Origin: Dokdonia pacifica
GTDB lineage: Bacteria; Bacteroidota; Bacteroidia; Flavobacteriales; Flavobacteriaceae
Direction of reading: 5' to 3'
Assembly (NCBI RefSeq): GCF_900188275.1
Contig: NZ_FZNY01000001.1
Span: forward strand, 310,001 to 374,000
DNA: 64,000 nucleotides
Shown here piece after piece: positions 8,563 to 17,104 of the stretch. The notes under the pieces are model-generated. The model was not told the DNA's origin. It ran no database searches and was given only the letters and a program-made list of their open reading frames with translations. Position 1 is the stretch's first letter, and each line of letters opens with the position of its first letter. Both the position numbers and the translations under genes were made by a program.

Positions 8563-9465
8563 TTATATATGATCTAATAAAACACGTATGTCTAGCAGTA
8601 AAATACTAAACACACCTGCTACAATTATAAATTTCAAAATAGTATGAAGTACAAGGTAATGTAGCTTTTCTTTTGAACGCCATAAAACTAGTAGGAAAAG
8701 AAGCAATAAAATTACACTTGCATAAAAATAAAAGTGCATATATCCCATTGCAAAATCATTTACTAAAAAATAAGTAGGAATAATGGTAAGCCCTGCTAAA
8801 GCGGTTAACAACCATTTTGAAGTCTTTGTCCCATACACTATTGGGATTGTTTTATAGTTTTGAGCTAGATCTCCTTTTATATTTTCTAAGTCTTTTACTA
8901 ACTCACGCATCACAATAATTAAAAATAAAAAGCTCGCATGAATAAAAATGACGGTATCTAAGTTTTTATAATACACAAAAACCGCAAAAAAGGGAGTTAT
9001 TGCAAGTATTGCCGCTGTTAGGTTTCCAATAAATGAAATCTTTTTAAGCTTATGGGAGTACAACCAGATACCAAAAATATAAATCGCAAAAAACACCACA
9101 GCTCTAAACGAAACATAACTTGCTGCAATAACCGCTAAAAAATTAAGCACAAAGTAAAAAGAGAGCTTGGTATTTTGACTTACCAGTCGATCTAACATCG
9201 TTTTGCGAGGTCTATTAATGAGGTCTTTTTCTGAATCGTAAAAATTATTAATGATATAACCACCCGCTATAGTAGCCGCAGAAGCAATAACAAGCATAAA
9301 AAGATTAAGATCTAGTACAACTTCTCTTAAGGTCTTGCCTGATGACATAATAAATATAGAGGCAAGGTATTGTGCAAGTACAATCACTAGAATATTATAT
9401 CCTCTCACTACAGAAAACAAACTGAACATCTTAAGAAGTGTTCGTTTATTTTTTCGCGAAAGCAT
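8563..9465 (-). CDS. UbiA-family prenyltransferase
   Basis: The 300-residue membrane protein has the two Asp-rich motifs of UbiA enzymes: NNFYDSEKDLINRP at about 73-86 and DLENIKGD at 192-199, with eight or nine membrane helices. In Bacteroidota this position beside mevalonate-pathway genes is usually a geranylgeranylglycerol-phosphate or similar isoprenoid transferase; that assignment is inferred from context. The annotated first residues MLSRK come from a TTTCGCGAAAGC palindrome that overlaps the ATG at 9465. Met13 at 9429, just before FSLFSVVRGYN, is a plausible alternative start. The gene follows the mevalonate kinase by 26 bases. Confidence 0.85.
   Translation of the reverse strand: MLSRKNKRTLLKMFSLFSVVRGYNILVIVLAQYLASIFIMSSGKTLREVVLDLNLFMLVIASAATIAGGYIINNFYDSEKDLINRPRKTMLDRLVSQNTKLSFYFVLNFLAVIAASYVSFRAVVFFAIYIFGIWLYSHKLKKISFIGNLTAAILAITPFFAVFVYYKNLDTVIFIHASFLFLIIVMRELVKDLENIKGDLAQNYKTIPIVYGTKTSKWLLTALAGLTIIPTYFLVNDFAMGYMHFYFYASVILLLLFLLVLWRSKEKLHYLVLHTILKFIIVAGVFSILLLDIRVLLDHI
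9452..9463. repeat. Dispersed palindrome TTTCGCGAAAGC
   Basis: Overlaps the annotated ATG of the UbiA gene and supplies MLSRK. Confidence 0.85.
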
Positions 9466-9491
9466 ATAGAAAACTCTTGTAAAAGAAATAG

Positions 9492-10430
9492 TTAAAAATT
9501 ATACACAACTTCTAGCTTATGAGCGTGTAACGCTTTACGAGCCTTGTCTATATCTTGGGTAAATCCTAAGATATAACCACCTCCGCCAGAACCACAAAGT
9601 TTTAGATAGTAATCATTACTTTCTATCCCTTGTTTCCATAAGCTATGAAAAGCTTTAGGAATCATAGGTTTAAAGTTACTTAAGACTACTTTAGAAAGTT
9701 GTTTTACATTTCCAAAAAGAGATTTCACATCTCCTTTTAAGAAATCGTCTACACAAGCATCTGTGTGTTTTACAAACTGGTCTTTAAGCATATTTCGAAA
9801 ACCTTCCTGCTTCATGTTTTCCATAAAGATATTTACCATAGGAGCTGTTTCTCCTACAATACCGCTATCTAATAAAAACACAGCACCTTTCCCTTCTTGT
9901 TCTTGAGAAGGAATACCTGCAGGTTCTATATTATCTTTACTATTAATTAGAATCGGTAAACTCAAATAACTATTTAAAGGATCTAATCCAGAAGATTTTC
10001 CATGGAAGAAAGATTCCATAGCTCCAAAAACAGCTTTCAATTTTAAAAGCTTCTCTCTTGTTAGGTTTTCTAATACTGTAATTTTTTCAGTAGCATATTT
10101 ATCATAAATAGCTGCTACTAATGCCCCACTACTTCCTACTCCATATCCTTGAGGAATACTAGAATCAAAATACATTCCCTTCTCTAAATCTTGAGATAAA
10201 CGCTCTGTATCAAATTGAACAAGCACATCTTCAGATTGTGATAATTCTGATAAGTGTATCGCAAATTGCTTTAACTTAACATTAGAATCTAATGCTTCTG
10301 GTGATGTATTACCATCGCACTTTAGAGCTCCGTTGTAAAAGTTATAAGGGATTGAGAGTCCTTTTGAATCTTTAATGATTCCGTATTCTCCGAAAAGAAG
10401 AATTTTAGAATAAAATAAGGGGCCTTTCAT
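9492..10430 (-). CDS. GHMP kinase, probable mevalonate kinase
   Basis: The 312-residue protein has the GHMP kinase ATP-binding motif PQGYGVGSSGAL (93-104), a SSGLD segment with probable catalytic Asp150, and the C-terminal glycine-rich motif CGSGGGG (279-285). The neighbouring diphosphomevalonate decarboxylase and prenyltransferase make mevalonate kinase the best assignment: phosphorylation of mevalonate with ATP in the cytoplasm, on the route to isopentenyl diphosphate. Length and motif spacing fit the family. Phosphomevalonate kinase is not in the window. Confidence 0.85.
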   Translation of the reverse strand: MKGPLFYSKILLFGEYGIIKDSKGLSIPYNFYNGALKCDGNTSPEALDSNVKLKQFAIHLSELSQSEDVLVQFDTERLSQDLEKGMYFDSSIPQGYGVGSSGALVAAIYDKYATEKITVLENLTREKLLKLKAVFGAMESFFHGKSSGLDPLNSYLSLPILINSKDNIEPAGIPSQEQEGKGAVFLLDSGIVGETAPMVNIFMENMKQEGFRNMLKDQFVKHTDACVDDFLKGDVKSLFGNVKQLSKVVLSNFKPMIPKAFHSLWKQGIESNDYYLKLCGSGGGGYILGFTQDIDKARKALHAHKLEVVYNF

Positions 10431-10459
10431 AGTTGTAGGTTAACTTAGTATATACAAAT

Positions 10460-11536
10460 TTACAATTTTTTTGCTCCATTTCCCACGCAATCATTAATAT
10501 AGTGGTTGTTTTGGCAAAAACTTGACAATTCATTTTCTATAAAAAGGTGTATTTCTTTGGTTTCTTTTTTAGGATACAACACATGTACATTGGCACCTGC
10601 ATCTAGTGTAAAGCATACTTTCGAACCTGTTTTTTCTCTATACGCCCATATGCGATTTATGATCTCTAGAGTATTAGGTTTCATCAAAATAAAATAAGGA
10701 TGGCTTGTCATCATCATCGCATGTAAGGTGAGTGCTTCACTCTCTACAATGGCTATAAAAGCATCCAAATCTCCAGATTGCAACACCGTTTTTAATTGAA
10801 CTAAATTACCGTAAGCCTGATCAAATCTCGCTTTCGCGAAAGCGTGCCCATGCATTAACCCATGTCCAACAGTACTACTCACTTGTTTCTCTCCCTTATC
10901 TACTAATAAGATTGAATCCTGAAAATCTTGAAAATTAGCATGTACTTCATAAGGGTATGCTGTTCCATATAAATCACTACTATTTGAGATATCCTGATGT
11001 GCTCCCCAAACAATAAGAGGTCCTTCCAAACTTCGGCAAGCACTTCCAGATCCTAGACGAGATAAGAAAGAGGCTTTTTGCATAAAATAATCATCTGTCA
11101 TTTCAGGAGAAAGTTGTCGTTCTATATCCATCACACATAAAGACAATGCGCTCATCCCTGATGCCGAAGAAGCAATTCCTGAACTATGCGGAAAAGAATT
11201 TGATGTTTCTATCTTAAAACGATACTTCGTAATAAATGGAACATACTTTTCTATGCGTTTAAAAAAACTGGCTATCTTAGGTTCAAACCCTTCCTCTTTA
11301 TGTCCATCAAGATATACTTCAAAATCAAATCCATCAGATTCTTTTGGCGTATAATGTAATGTTGTAGCTGTATGACAATTACTTAACGTAAAGCTTATAC
11401 TAGCATTTTGAGGCAATTGCTCTCCATGTTTTCCCCAATACTTCACTAAAGCGATATTACTAGGAGATTGCCAAGACACAGATCCAGCTGAAAGTATAGC
11501 TGTATTTGAATTTAAAACAAAAGAATCTTCAGACAT
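10460..11536 (-). CDS. mvaD: Diphosphomevalonate decarboxylase
   Basis: I place the start at the ATG at 11536, giving 358 residues beginning MSEDSFVL; the frame can be extended to 11659, but that extra 41-residue segment is unlike the family. Diagnostic features are NIALVKYWGK near residues 28-37, the ATP-binding GIASSASGMSAL, the SGSACRS loop and a C-terminal DAGANVH containing the expected catalytic Asp. The enzyme uses ATP to decarboxylate mevalonate diphosphate to isopentenyl diphosphate. It is the first gene of the mvaD-mevalonate kinase-UbiA run, with a 29-base gap to the kinase. A full CGCTTTCGCGAAAGCG palindrome is read as AFAKA. Confidence 0.92.
   Translation of the reverse strand: MSEDSFVLNSNTAILSAGSVSWQSPSNIALVKYWGKHGEQLPQNASISFTLSNCHTATTLHYTPKESDGFDFEVYLDGHKEEGFEPKIASFFKRIEKYVPFITKYRFKIETSNSFPHSSGIASSASGMSALSLCVMDIERQLSPEMTDDYFMQKASFLSRLGSGSACRSLEGPLIVWGAHQDISNSSDLYGTAYPYEVHANFQDFQDSILLVDKGEKQVSSTVGHGLMHGHAFAKARFDQAYGNLVQLKTVLQSGDLDAFIAIVESEALTLHAMMMTSHPYFILMKPNTLEIINRIWAYREKTGSKVCFTLDAGANVHVLYPKKETKEIHLFIENELSSFCQNNHYINDCVGNGAKKL
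10829..10844. repeat. Dispersed palindrome CGCTTTCGCGAAAGCG
   Basis: Inside mvaD, read as HAFAKAR. Confidence 0.9.
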
Positions 11537-11802
11537 ATAAGAATTATAAGTTTTGGCAAAGATAACTGTTGTCTTTCTATTATTTGTATGGAAGTTTTTA
11601 ATCCAGATTATGCAATAGAACTTTGTGATGAGAATTGAAACAGCAATAAAATATGACATATTCTTAGTTTTAGCATAGCATCGCTATGATTAAACTCAAA
11701 AATGTAGCGCAGCGATATATTTTGCAGCAGGTTCAAAACGGAATAGATTTTCTATTACATAATCTGGATTTAAGAGTTTTTTCATAAATTGGTAGTACCA
11801 TT

Positions 11803-12279
11803 ATGAAGAAACGCCTACTACTTAAAATTTTAATTTCTGTTATTTTCTGCCTATCCATAGGTGGTATAGGTGCTATTGCCACACAATCTAGTATTGCAGA
11901 TTGGTATATGACACTCAACAAACCTAGTTTTAATCCCCCAAATTGGATTTTTGCTCCCGTTTGGACTGTCTTATATATTATGATGGGAATTGCTGTTGCT
12001 CTTGTATGGCATAAAGGCTTTTATCACAAATGGGTACAAACCGCCTTATATCATTTTGGATTTCAACTCATCTTAAATGCGATGTGGAGTATTTTGTTTT
12101 TTGGAATGAAGAGACCCGCATGGGCACTTATCAATATTGGCATTCTATTTATATTAATCTTACTTACTATTAAATGGTTTAAAGTAGTAGATAAACGTGC
12201 TGCCTATTTACTCATCCCATATGCTTGCTGGGTAGCTTTTGCTACTATACTCAACTTTGAGATTTGGAGATTAAATTAA
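11803..12279 (+). CDS. tspO: TspO/MBR-family membrane protein
   Basis: The 158-residue protein has five membrane helices and the TspO signature after the first helix: W...L.KPSFNPPNW.F.PVWT.LY at about residues 36-60. TspO proteins bind porphyrins and, in some bacteria, modulate tetrapyrrole and stress responses. In marine flavobacteria they often sit near isoprenoid or carotenoid genes, as here beside the divergent mvaD. A palindrome-ended composite repeat follows the stop codon. Confidence 0.9.
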   Translation: MKKRLLLKILISVIFCLSIGGIGAIATQSSIADWYMTLNKPSFNPPNWIFAPVWTVLYIMMGIAVALVWHKGFYHKWVQTALYHFGFQLILNAMWSILFFGMKRPAWALINIGILFILILLTIKWFKVVDKRAAYLLIPYACWVAFATILNFEIWRLN

Positions 12280-12288
12280 ATTTCCGTG

Positions 12289-12353
12289 TACGCTTTCGCG
12301 AAAGCGAACTTGTGAGATTCACGACTAAAAGGAGAGCGAAGCGTTAAAGCGTA
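12289..12353. repeat. Short palindrome-ended composite element
   Basis: The element starts TACGCTTTCGCGAAAGCG and ends AAAGCGTA, so its outer 8 bp are inverted copies. The interior (GATTCACGACTAAAAGGAGAGCG...) recurs in longer form at 56119-56240 and 63188-63362. It separates convergent tspO and the flavoprotein gene. Confidence 0.6.
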
Positions 12354-12363
12354 TAATAGCTAA

Positions 12364-13608
12364 TTATTTATTGGCAATAGCTGCTGCTATCATATGACCA
12401 CCCGTCCATGCATTTTGAAAATTAAACCCTCCTGTAATAGCATCTATATTGAGCACTTCTCCTGCAAAGTATAAATTCTCATGAATTTTACTTTCAAAGG
12501 TTTTAAAATTAACTTCTTTGAGATTGATACCACCAGCTGTTACAAATTCTTCTTTAAAAGTGCTTTTTCCTTTTATTTCATACAAACCACCGGTAAGCTC
12601 TTTACTTAAAGACTGTAATTGATTTTTTGTAAGATTCGCCCATTTCTCACCCTCTTTAATCCCTGAAGCAGTAAGTAAACTTTGCCAAAGTCTTTTAGGT
12701 AAATCAAATTGTGTATATGTATAAGGAGACTGTTTAGCTAATGTATGTTTATAGTTCATTAATACATCCATTACATCTTCTTGAGATTCATATACTAACC
12801 AATTAACTTTAATCGTAAAGTGATAATTCATCGCAGCTAGGTCTCTAGCTCCCCAAGCAGAAAGTTTTAAAACGCCTGGACCACTCAATCCCCAATGTGT
12901 AATAAGCAGAGGTCCTTCTGACTGTAGTTTTGTGCCTAGGATCTCTACAGATGCTTCTGATGATAGTCCCATCAAATCTTTAATACGTATATCCTTACTA
13001 TTAAATGTAAATAAAGAAGGAACTGCTTGGGTTATCGTATGCCCCAAGCTTTCTAGTTGTTTCCACATTTTAGGATTACTTCCTGTTGTGACAATTAAAG
13101 TGTCACATGTAAAATCATGTTGTGTGGTTGCTAAACTCCAATGGTTTTCAAGTTTTTCAATTTTTTGAACAGCATGATTTTTATAAATCTCAACACCCAG
13201 TTGTTTTGCTTCCTTTAAAAAGCACTCTATAATAGTAGCAGAAGAATCAGATACGGGAAACATACGACCATCATCTTCTATTTTAAGTGCCACTCCACGA
13301 TCTTCAAACCATGCAATGGTATCACCTGTCATAAATGTATGAAAAGGCCCTAAAAGTTCTTTTTCACCTCTAGGATAGTTTTTTGATAATTCTTTAGGAA
13401 CAAATTCTGCATGGGTTACATTACACCTACCGCCACCAGAAATACGAACTTTAGTTAAAACTTCTTTTCCTCTTTCTAAAATTAAAATAGAAGCATCTGG
13501 AACGTTAGAAGCAATATTTATAGCAGTAAAAAATCCTGCCGCACCACCTCCTATAATAATAACATCTTTATGTAGTAATCTAGTCTCCAAAAAATACTTT
13601 TTGCACAA
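12364..13608 (-). CDS. BaiN/HI0933-like FAD-dependent oxidoreductase
   Basis: The 414-residue protein has an N-terminal dinucleotide-binding motif VIIIGGGAAG (about 16-25), the family motif RISGGGRCNVTHA, and near the C-terminus ITGGFNFQNAWTGG preceded by a FAGEVL segment. These mark the HI0933/YhiN/BaiN flavoprotein family, soluble two-domain oxidoreductases whose physiological substrates are mostly unknown. The start at 13608 adds about 12 residues before the hydrophobic beta strand; a later in-frame start is possible. The gene is single, with convergent tspO downstream and the divergent susC promoter region upstream. Confidence 0.85.
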   Translation of the reverse strand: MCKKYFLETRLLHKDVIIIGGGAAGFFTAINIASNVPDASILILERGKEVLTKVRISGGGRCNVTHAEFVPKELSKNYPRGEKELLGPFHTFMTGDTIAWFEDRGVALKIEDDGRMFPVSDSSATIIECFLKEAKQLGVEIYKNHAVQKIEKLENHWSLATTQHDFTCDTLIVTTGSNPKMWKQLESLGHTITQAVPSLFTFNSKDIRIKDLMGLSSEASVEILGTKLQSEGPLLITHWGLSGPGVLKLSAWGARDLAAMNYHFTIKVNWLVYESQEDVMDVLMNYKHTLAKQSPYTYTQFDLPKRLWQSLLTASGIKEGEKWANLTKNQLQSLSKELTGGLYEIKGKSTFKEEFVTAGGINLKEVNFKTFESKIHENLYFAGEVLNIDAITGGFNFQNAWTGGHMIAAAIANK

Positions 13609-13821
13609 ATATACTCTTCAAATATTGAAGACAAGATCAAATTATTTTTTTAAAAAAATCAAATTTACTTTAACGAAAATTATGTTACTACAATTTCTCT
13701 TAATTCAGGTATAAAATTATAACTCATTATGTATTTGACAGTATGAGCTATTTCTTTTTATGAACTTGCCAAAAAATTGATCAAAATTTTCACATAAATC
13801 CATACAAAAAGGCTTTTAAAC

Positions 13822-13837
13822 ACGAAAACGTTTTCGT
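13822..13837. promoter_or_regulatory. LacI-family operator, perfect 16-bp palindrome
   Basis: ACGAAAACGTTTTCGT is a perfect palindrome with the central CG of LacI/GalR-family operators. It lies about 14 bp upstream of the -7 element of susC, where bound protein would overlap the -33 region. A related sequence, ACGAAAACGTTGTAA, lies at 45256-45270 beside the LacI regulator gene, which suggests that this regulator may act here; regulators outside the window are possible. Confidence 0.65.
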
Positions 13838-13850
13838 AACTTTAACGATG

Positions 13851-13858
13851 TATTTTTG
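13851..13858 (+). promoter_or_regulatory. Bacteroidota -7 promoter element for susC
   Basis: TATTTTTG fits the TAnnTTTG -7 consensus of the Bacteroidota primary sigma factor. The -33 region would fall within the operator palindrome, giving a 5' leader of about 90 bases before the ATG at 13955. Confidence 0.5.
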
Positions 13859-13954
13859 TTGCGTTAACGTAAATTTTACATAAATTAGGCGCTTATAAAG
13901 TGATTAAACGCTAAAATTTTTAAACTAAGCAAACTAATTTTAAACAAGAATCTT

Positions 13955-16900
13955 ATGAAGAAAGTATTACTTAAAAGTATGCTGCTGTTTGTCGCGGTTC
14001 TCTTTGCGGGAATTTCAACTGCCCAGACAGTTTCTGGAACAGTGACAGAGGAGAATGGTCCTTTGCCGGGTGCAAACGTAATTGTAAAAGGCACCCAGAA
14101 TGGTGCTACTACCGACTTTGACGGTAACTACACTCTCAATAATGTAGCAAGTGATGCTATACTCGTATTTAGTTATGTAGGATATTCTACGCAAGAAATT
14201 GCAGTAGATGGAAGAAGCACTGTAAATGCATCATTATCTTTAGATAATGCGCTTGATGAAGTGGTATTAATTGGATATGGAACAACAACTATAAAAGATG
14301 CTACAGGTTCTGTTGCAGCGGTTACTTCCGAAGAATTTAACCAAGGGGTTATCCAATCTCCTGAGCAATTAATTCAAGGTAAAACTGCCGGTGTTCAAAT
14401 TTCTGAAGCGTCTGGTGAGCCAGGAGGTAGTGTTGTAGTGCGTATTAGAGGTTCGAACTCTATTCGTTCTGGAAACAATCCTTTATTTGTTGTTGATGGT
14501 GTTCCATTAACTTCAGCAGGAGCTCCAACAGCAAACACTCCAGGTATTGGAGGTGGTAACTCAAGAAACCCACTTAGTTTCTTAAACCCTAATGATATTG
14601 AAAGCATCTCTATTCTTAAAGATGCATCAGCTACAGCGATCTATGGATCTCGTGGTGCGAATGGTGTAATCATCATTCAAACTAAAGGAGGTAGAGGCGC
14701 TAGTAAAGGTAGATGGGAAATAAACACATCTGTAAGTGCATCAAACGCTGCCGATGAGTATGACCTTTTAAATAGAGAGCAATTCCTTTCTGCAGTAGAG
14801 TCTATAGGTAATGACCCTGTAGCTGCTGATTTTGGAGGAGCAGATACAGATTGGCAAGATTTCCTTACGCGTACTGCTTATTCTAGAAATACAGATTTAA
14901 GTTATTCTAAAAGCTACCAAGGAGGAAATGTAAGAGCATCTTTTGGATATAGTAATACAAATGGTGTTATTGAAACACAATCACAAGAGCGTATTGCTGG
15001 TCGTTTAAATGCTCAACATAAATTCTTTGATGATAAGTTAACATTAGCCTTCCAAGGATCTATGTCTAGAGTAAATGATAATCTAGCACCTATTTCAGGT
15101 AATGCTGGTTCAACAGGAGATTTAATTGGTGCTTCTATATCAGGAAATCCAACAATTCCTGCAGATGCTGATTTTAATCCAGGAAATAATGTATTAAACC
15201 CTGCTAGTTTATTAGCTACGTTTAGAGGTCTTTCTAATACAGACAGAATCTTATTAAACTTATCTGCTGATTATAAAATCACTGATGAGTTTAGTGCTAA
15301 AGTTACTGTTGGTTATGATCAACTTGAATCTACTACAGTATCTGCTTTCTCAGCAGATGTACTTGGATTAAACGGAGTGTCTGGTATTGGTAGAGGTAAC
15401 TATAATACATTTGAACAAGACAACTCACTTTTGGAAGCTACACTTTCTTATAATAAAGAATTCGAAAATTCTAATTTAAGCGTAGTTGGAGGTTATTCAT
15501 ACCAAGAATTTGATAGAAGTGGTGTATTTGCAAACGGAGCTGGATTCTCAACAAATAATTTAGGAACTATCTTAAATCAATTAGAAAGCACGTATAATGC
15601 TGTAAGTGGAAGTATCCAAGGATCTTTCCAAAACTTCGGATATGGTGAAAATGGTTCTTTTGTAAACCGTTTATTCCCTGAAATTAATGACACTGATATT
15701 TTACCTTCAGGATTTAACAGAAGCATTAGAGCTTTTGTTGGAGATACATTTGATAATGTAGACGAGCTTCAATCATTCTTTGTAAGAGCTAACTATACAA
15801 TTGCAGATAAATATTTATTTACTGGAACATTCAGAGCAGATGGTTCTTCAACGTTTGGATCTGAAAACCAATATGGTTACTTCCCTTCTGGAGCATTTGC
15901 ATGGCAAATACACGAAGAAGATTTTGTAGGAGATAATGTATCTACTTTAAAGTTACGTTTAGGAGCTGGTATCGTGGGTAGTCAAGAAGGACTAGGACAC
16001 GCACAGTTTATTAGAAGAGAGCGTTTCGGTGGAGCAGGTATCACAAATGATCTTACTGTAAACCGTCCAGGAACAGTAGTAATTGGTAATACGAACCCAG
16101 ATCTTAAATGGGAGGAAACATTAGACTTTAACGTAGGTATTGATTTTGGATTTAATAACGATCGTTTCAATGGTAGCTTTAACGTATACCGTAAAGAAAC
16201 TTCTGATTTATTATTAAACAGTGCTCTTGCAGCTCCATCATCGGCTAATGTTCCTACTATATTCAGAAACCTTGATGATGGTATTGTAGTGAATCAAGGG
16301 GTTGAACTTGCATTAAATTATGATTTTATAGATACTGACGATTGGGGATTCTCTGCAGCATTCAACATTGCATATAACCAAAATGAAGTACAAGATACTG
16401 ATCAAGTTATTGATACAGGAGCTATTAATGGTAATGGTTTAACAGGAGCGTTTGCACAACGTCTTCAAGCTGGTGAGCCATTATTCTCTTTCTTCCTTGC
16501 TGAATTTACAGGATTTGATGACAACGGTTTCCCAACATATAGAGATGTAAACGGAGATGGTGTTGGTGATCCAGATTCAGATAAGACGTTTGTAGGAGAA
16601 AATGCAGTTCCAGAAATTACTTCTGGTTTATCATTAAACTTCCGTTACAAGAGATTTGATCTTGCAACATATTTCACAGGACAATTCGGATTCTCAGTAT
16701 ATAATGCAACAGATAACGCATTCTTTACTGCAGGTGGATTAGCAATTAGTAAAAACGTAACTCAAGATGTTCTTACTAGTGGTGAAGATGGTGCTGCTAC
16801 AACAGCAGTATCAACAAGATTCTTAGAGTCAGGAGACTTTGTACGTTTACAAACATTATCATTAGGATATAACTTCCCTGTAAGCGGTGAAGGATTCTTT

Positions 16901-17086
16901 GATTCTTTAAGACTTTCTTTAACAGGACAAAACTTATTCTTAATCACTGACTATAGTGGTTTAGATCCAGAAGTTTCGGTAAGCACTGGACAGATTAATG
17001 CATCAAATATCCCAACAGCGGGTATTGATTATGCAGCTGTTCCTAGAGCTAGAACATTTACATTAGGTGTTAATGCACGATTTTAA
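13955..17086 (+). CDS. SusC/RagA-type TonB-dependent outer membrane transporter
   Basis: The 1043-residue protein has a signal peptide ending near residue 23 (GISTAQ), a carboxypeptidase-regulatory-like domain (about 25-105, with VSGTVTEENGPLPGANV), a TonB-dependent plug (about 115-230, with DATGSVAAVTSEEF and RIRGSNSIRSGNNPLFVVDGVP split by a variable loop) and a 22-strand barrel domain ending in LGVNARF. SusC proteins import oligosaccharides across the outer membrane with TonB/ExbBD energy. SusD follows after 18 bases. Codon use is clean and the CGCGAAA palindrome is absent from susC and susD. The upstream LacI-type operator points to sugar-responsive control. Substrate cannot be read directly. 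Confidence 0.97.
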   Translation: MKKVLLKSMLLFVAVLFAGISTAQTVSGTVTEENGPLPGANVIVKGTQNGATTDFDGNYTLNNVASDAILVFSYVGYSTQEIAVDGRSTVNASLSLDNALDEVVLIGYGTTTIKDATGSVAAVTSEEFNQGVIQSPEQLIQGKTAGVQISEASGEPGGSVVVRIRGSNSIRSGNNPLFVVDGVPLTSAGAPTANTPGIGGGNSRNPLSFLNPNDIESISILKDASATAIYGSRGANGVIIIQTKGGRGASKGRWEINTSVSASNAADEYDLLNREQFLSAVESIGNDPVAADFGGADTDWQDFLTRTAYSRNTDLSYSKSYQGGNVRASFGYSNTNGVIETQSQERIAGRLNAQHKFFDDKLTLAFQGSMSRVNDNLAPISGNAGSTGDLIGASISGNPTIPADADFNPGNNVLNPASLLATFRGLSNTDRILLNLSADYKITDEFSAKVTVGYDQLESTTVSAFSADVLGLNGVSGIGRGNYNTFEQDNSLLEATLSYNKEFENSNLSVVGGYSYQEFDRSGVFANGAGFSTNNLGTILNQLESTYNAVSGSIQGSFQNFGYGENGSFVNRLFPEINDTDILPSGFNRSIRAFVGDTFDNVDELQSFFVRANYTIADKYLFTGTFRADGSSTFGSENQYGYFPSGAFAWQIHEEDFVGDNVSTLKLRLGAGIVGSQEGLGHAQFIRRERFGGAGITNDLTVNRPGTVVIGNTNPDLKWEETLDFNVGIDFGFNNDRFNGSFNVYRKETSDLLLNSALAAPSSANVPTIFRNLDDGIVVNQGVELALNYDFIDTDDWGFSAAFNIAYNQNEVQDTDQVIDTGAINGNGLTGAFAQRLQAGEPLFSFFLAEFTGFDDNGFPTYRDVNGDGVGDPDSDKTFVGENAVPEITSGLSLNFRYKRFDLATYFTGQFGFSVYNATDNAFFTAGGLAISKNVTQDVLTSGEDGAATTAVSTRFLESGDFVRLQTLSLGYNFPVSGEGFFDSLRLSLTGQNLFLITDYSGLDPEVSVSTGQINASNIPTAGIDYAAVPRARTFTLGVNARF

Positions 17087-17104
17087 TTAAAAAAAACAGA
17101 AACT

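Larger units (their letters stand above)
13609..13954. promoter_or_regulatory. Divergent intergenic region upstream of susC
   Basis: The 346-bp gap between the flavoprotein gene and susC is very AT-rich. It holds the LacI-type palindrome at 13822-13837 and a TAnnTTTG-type promoter element at 13851-13858. I see no small gene in it. Confidence 0.6.

Noticed and set aside
11537-11659. N-terminal extension of mvaD
   Set aside because: The extra 41 residues are unlike the decarboxylase family and the MSEDSF start fits better.
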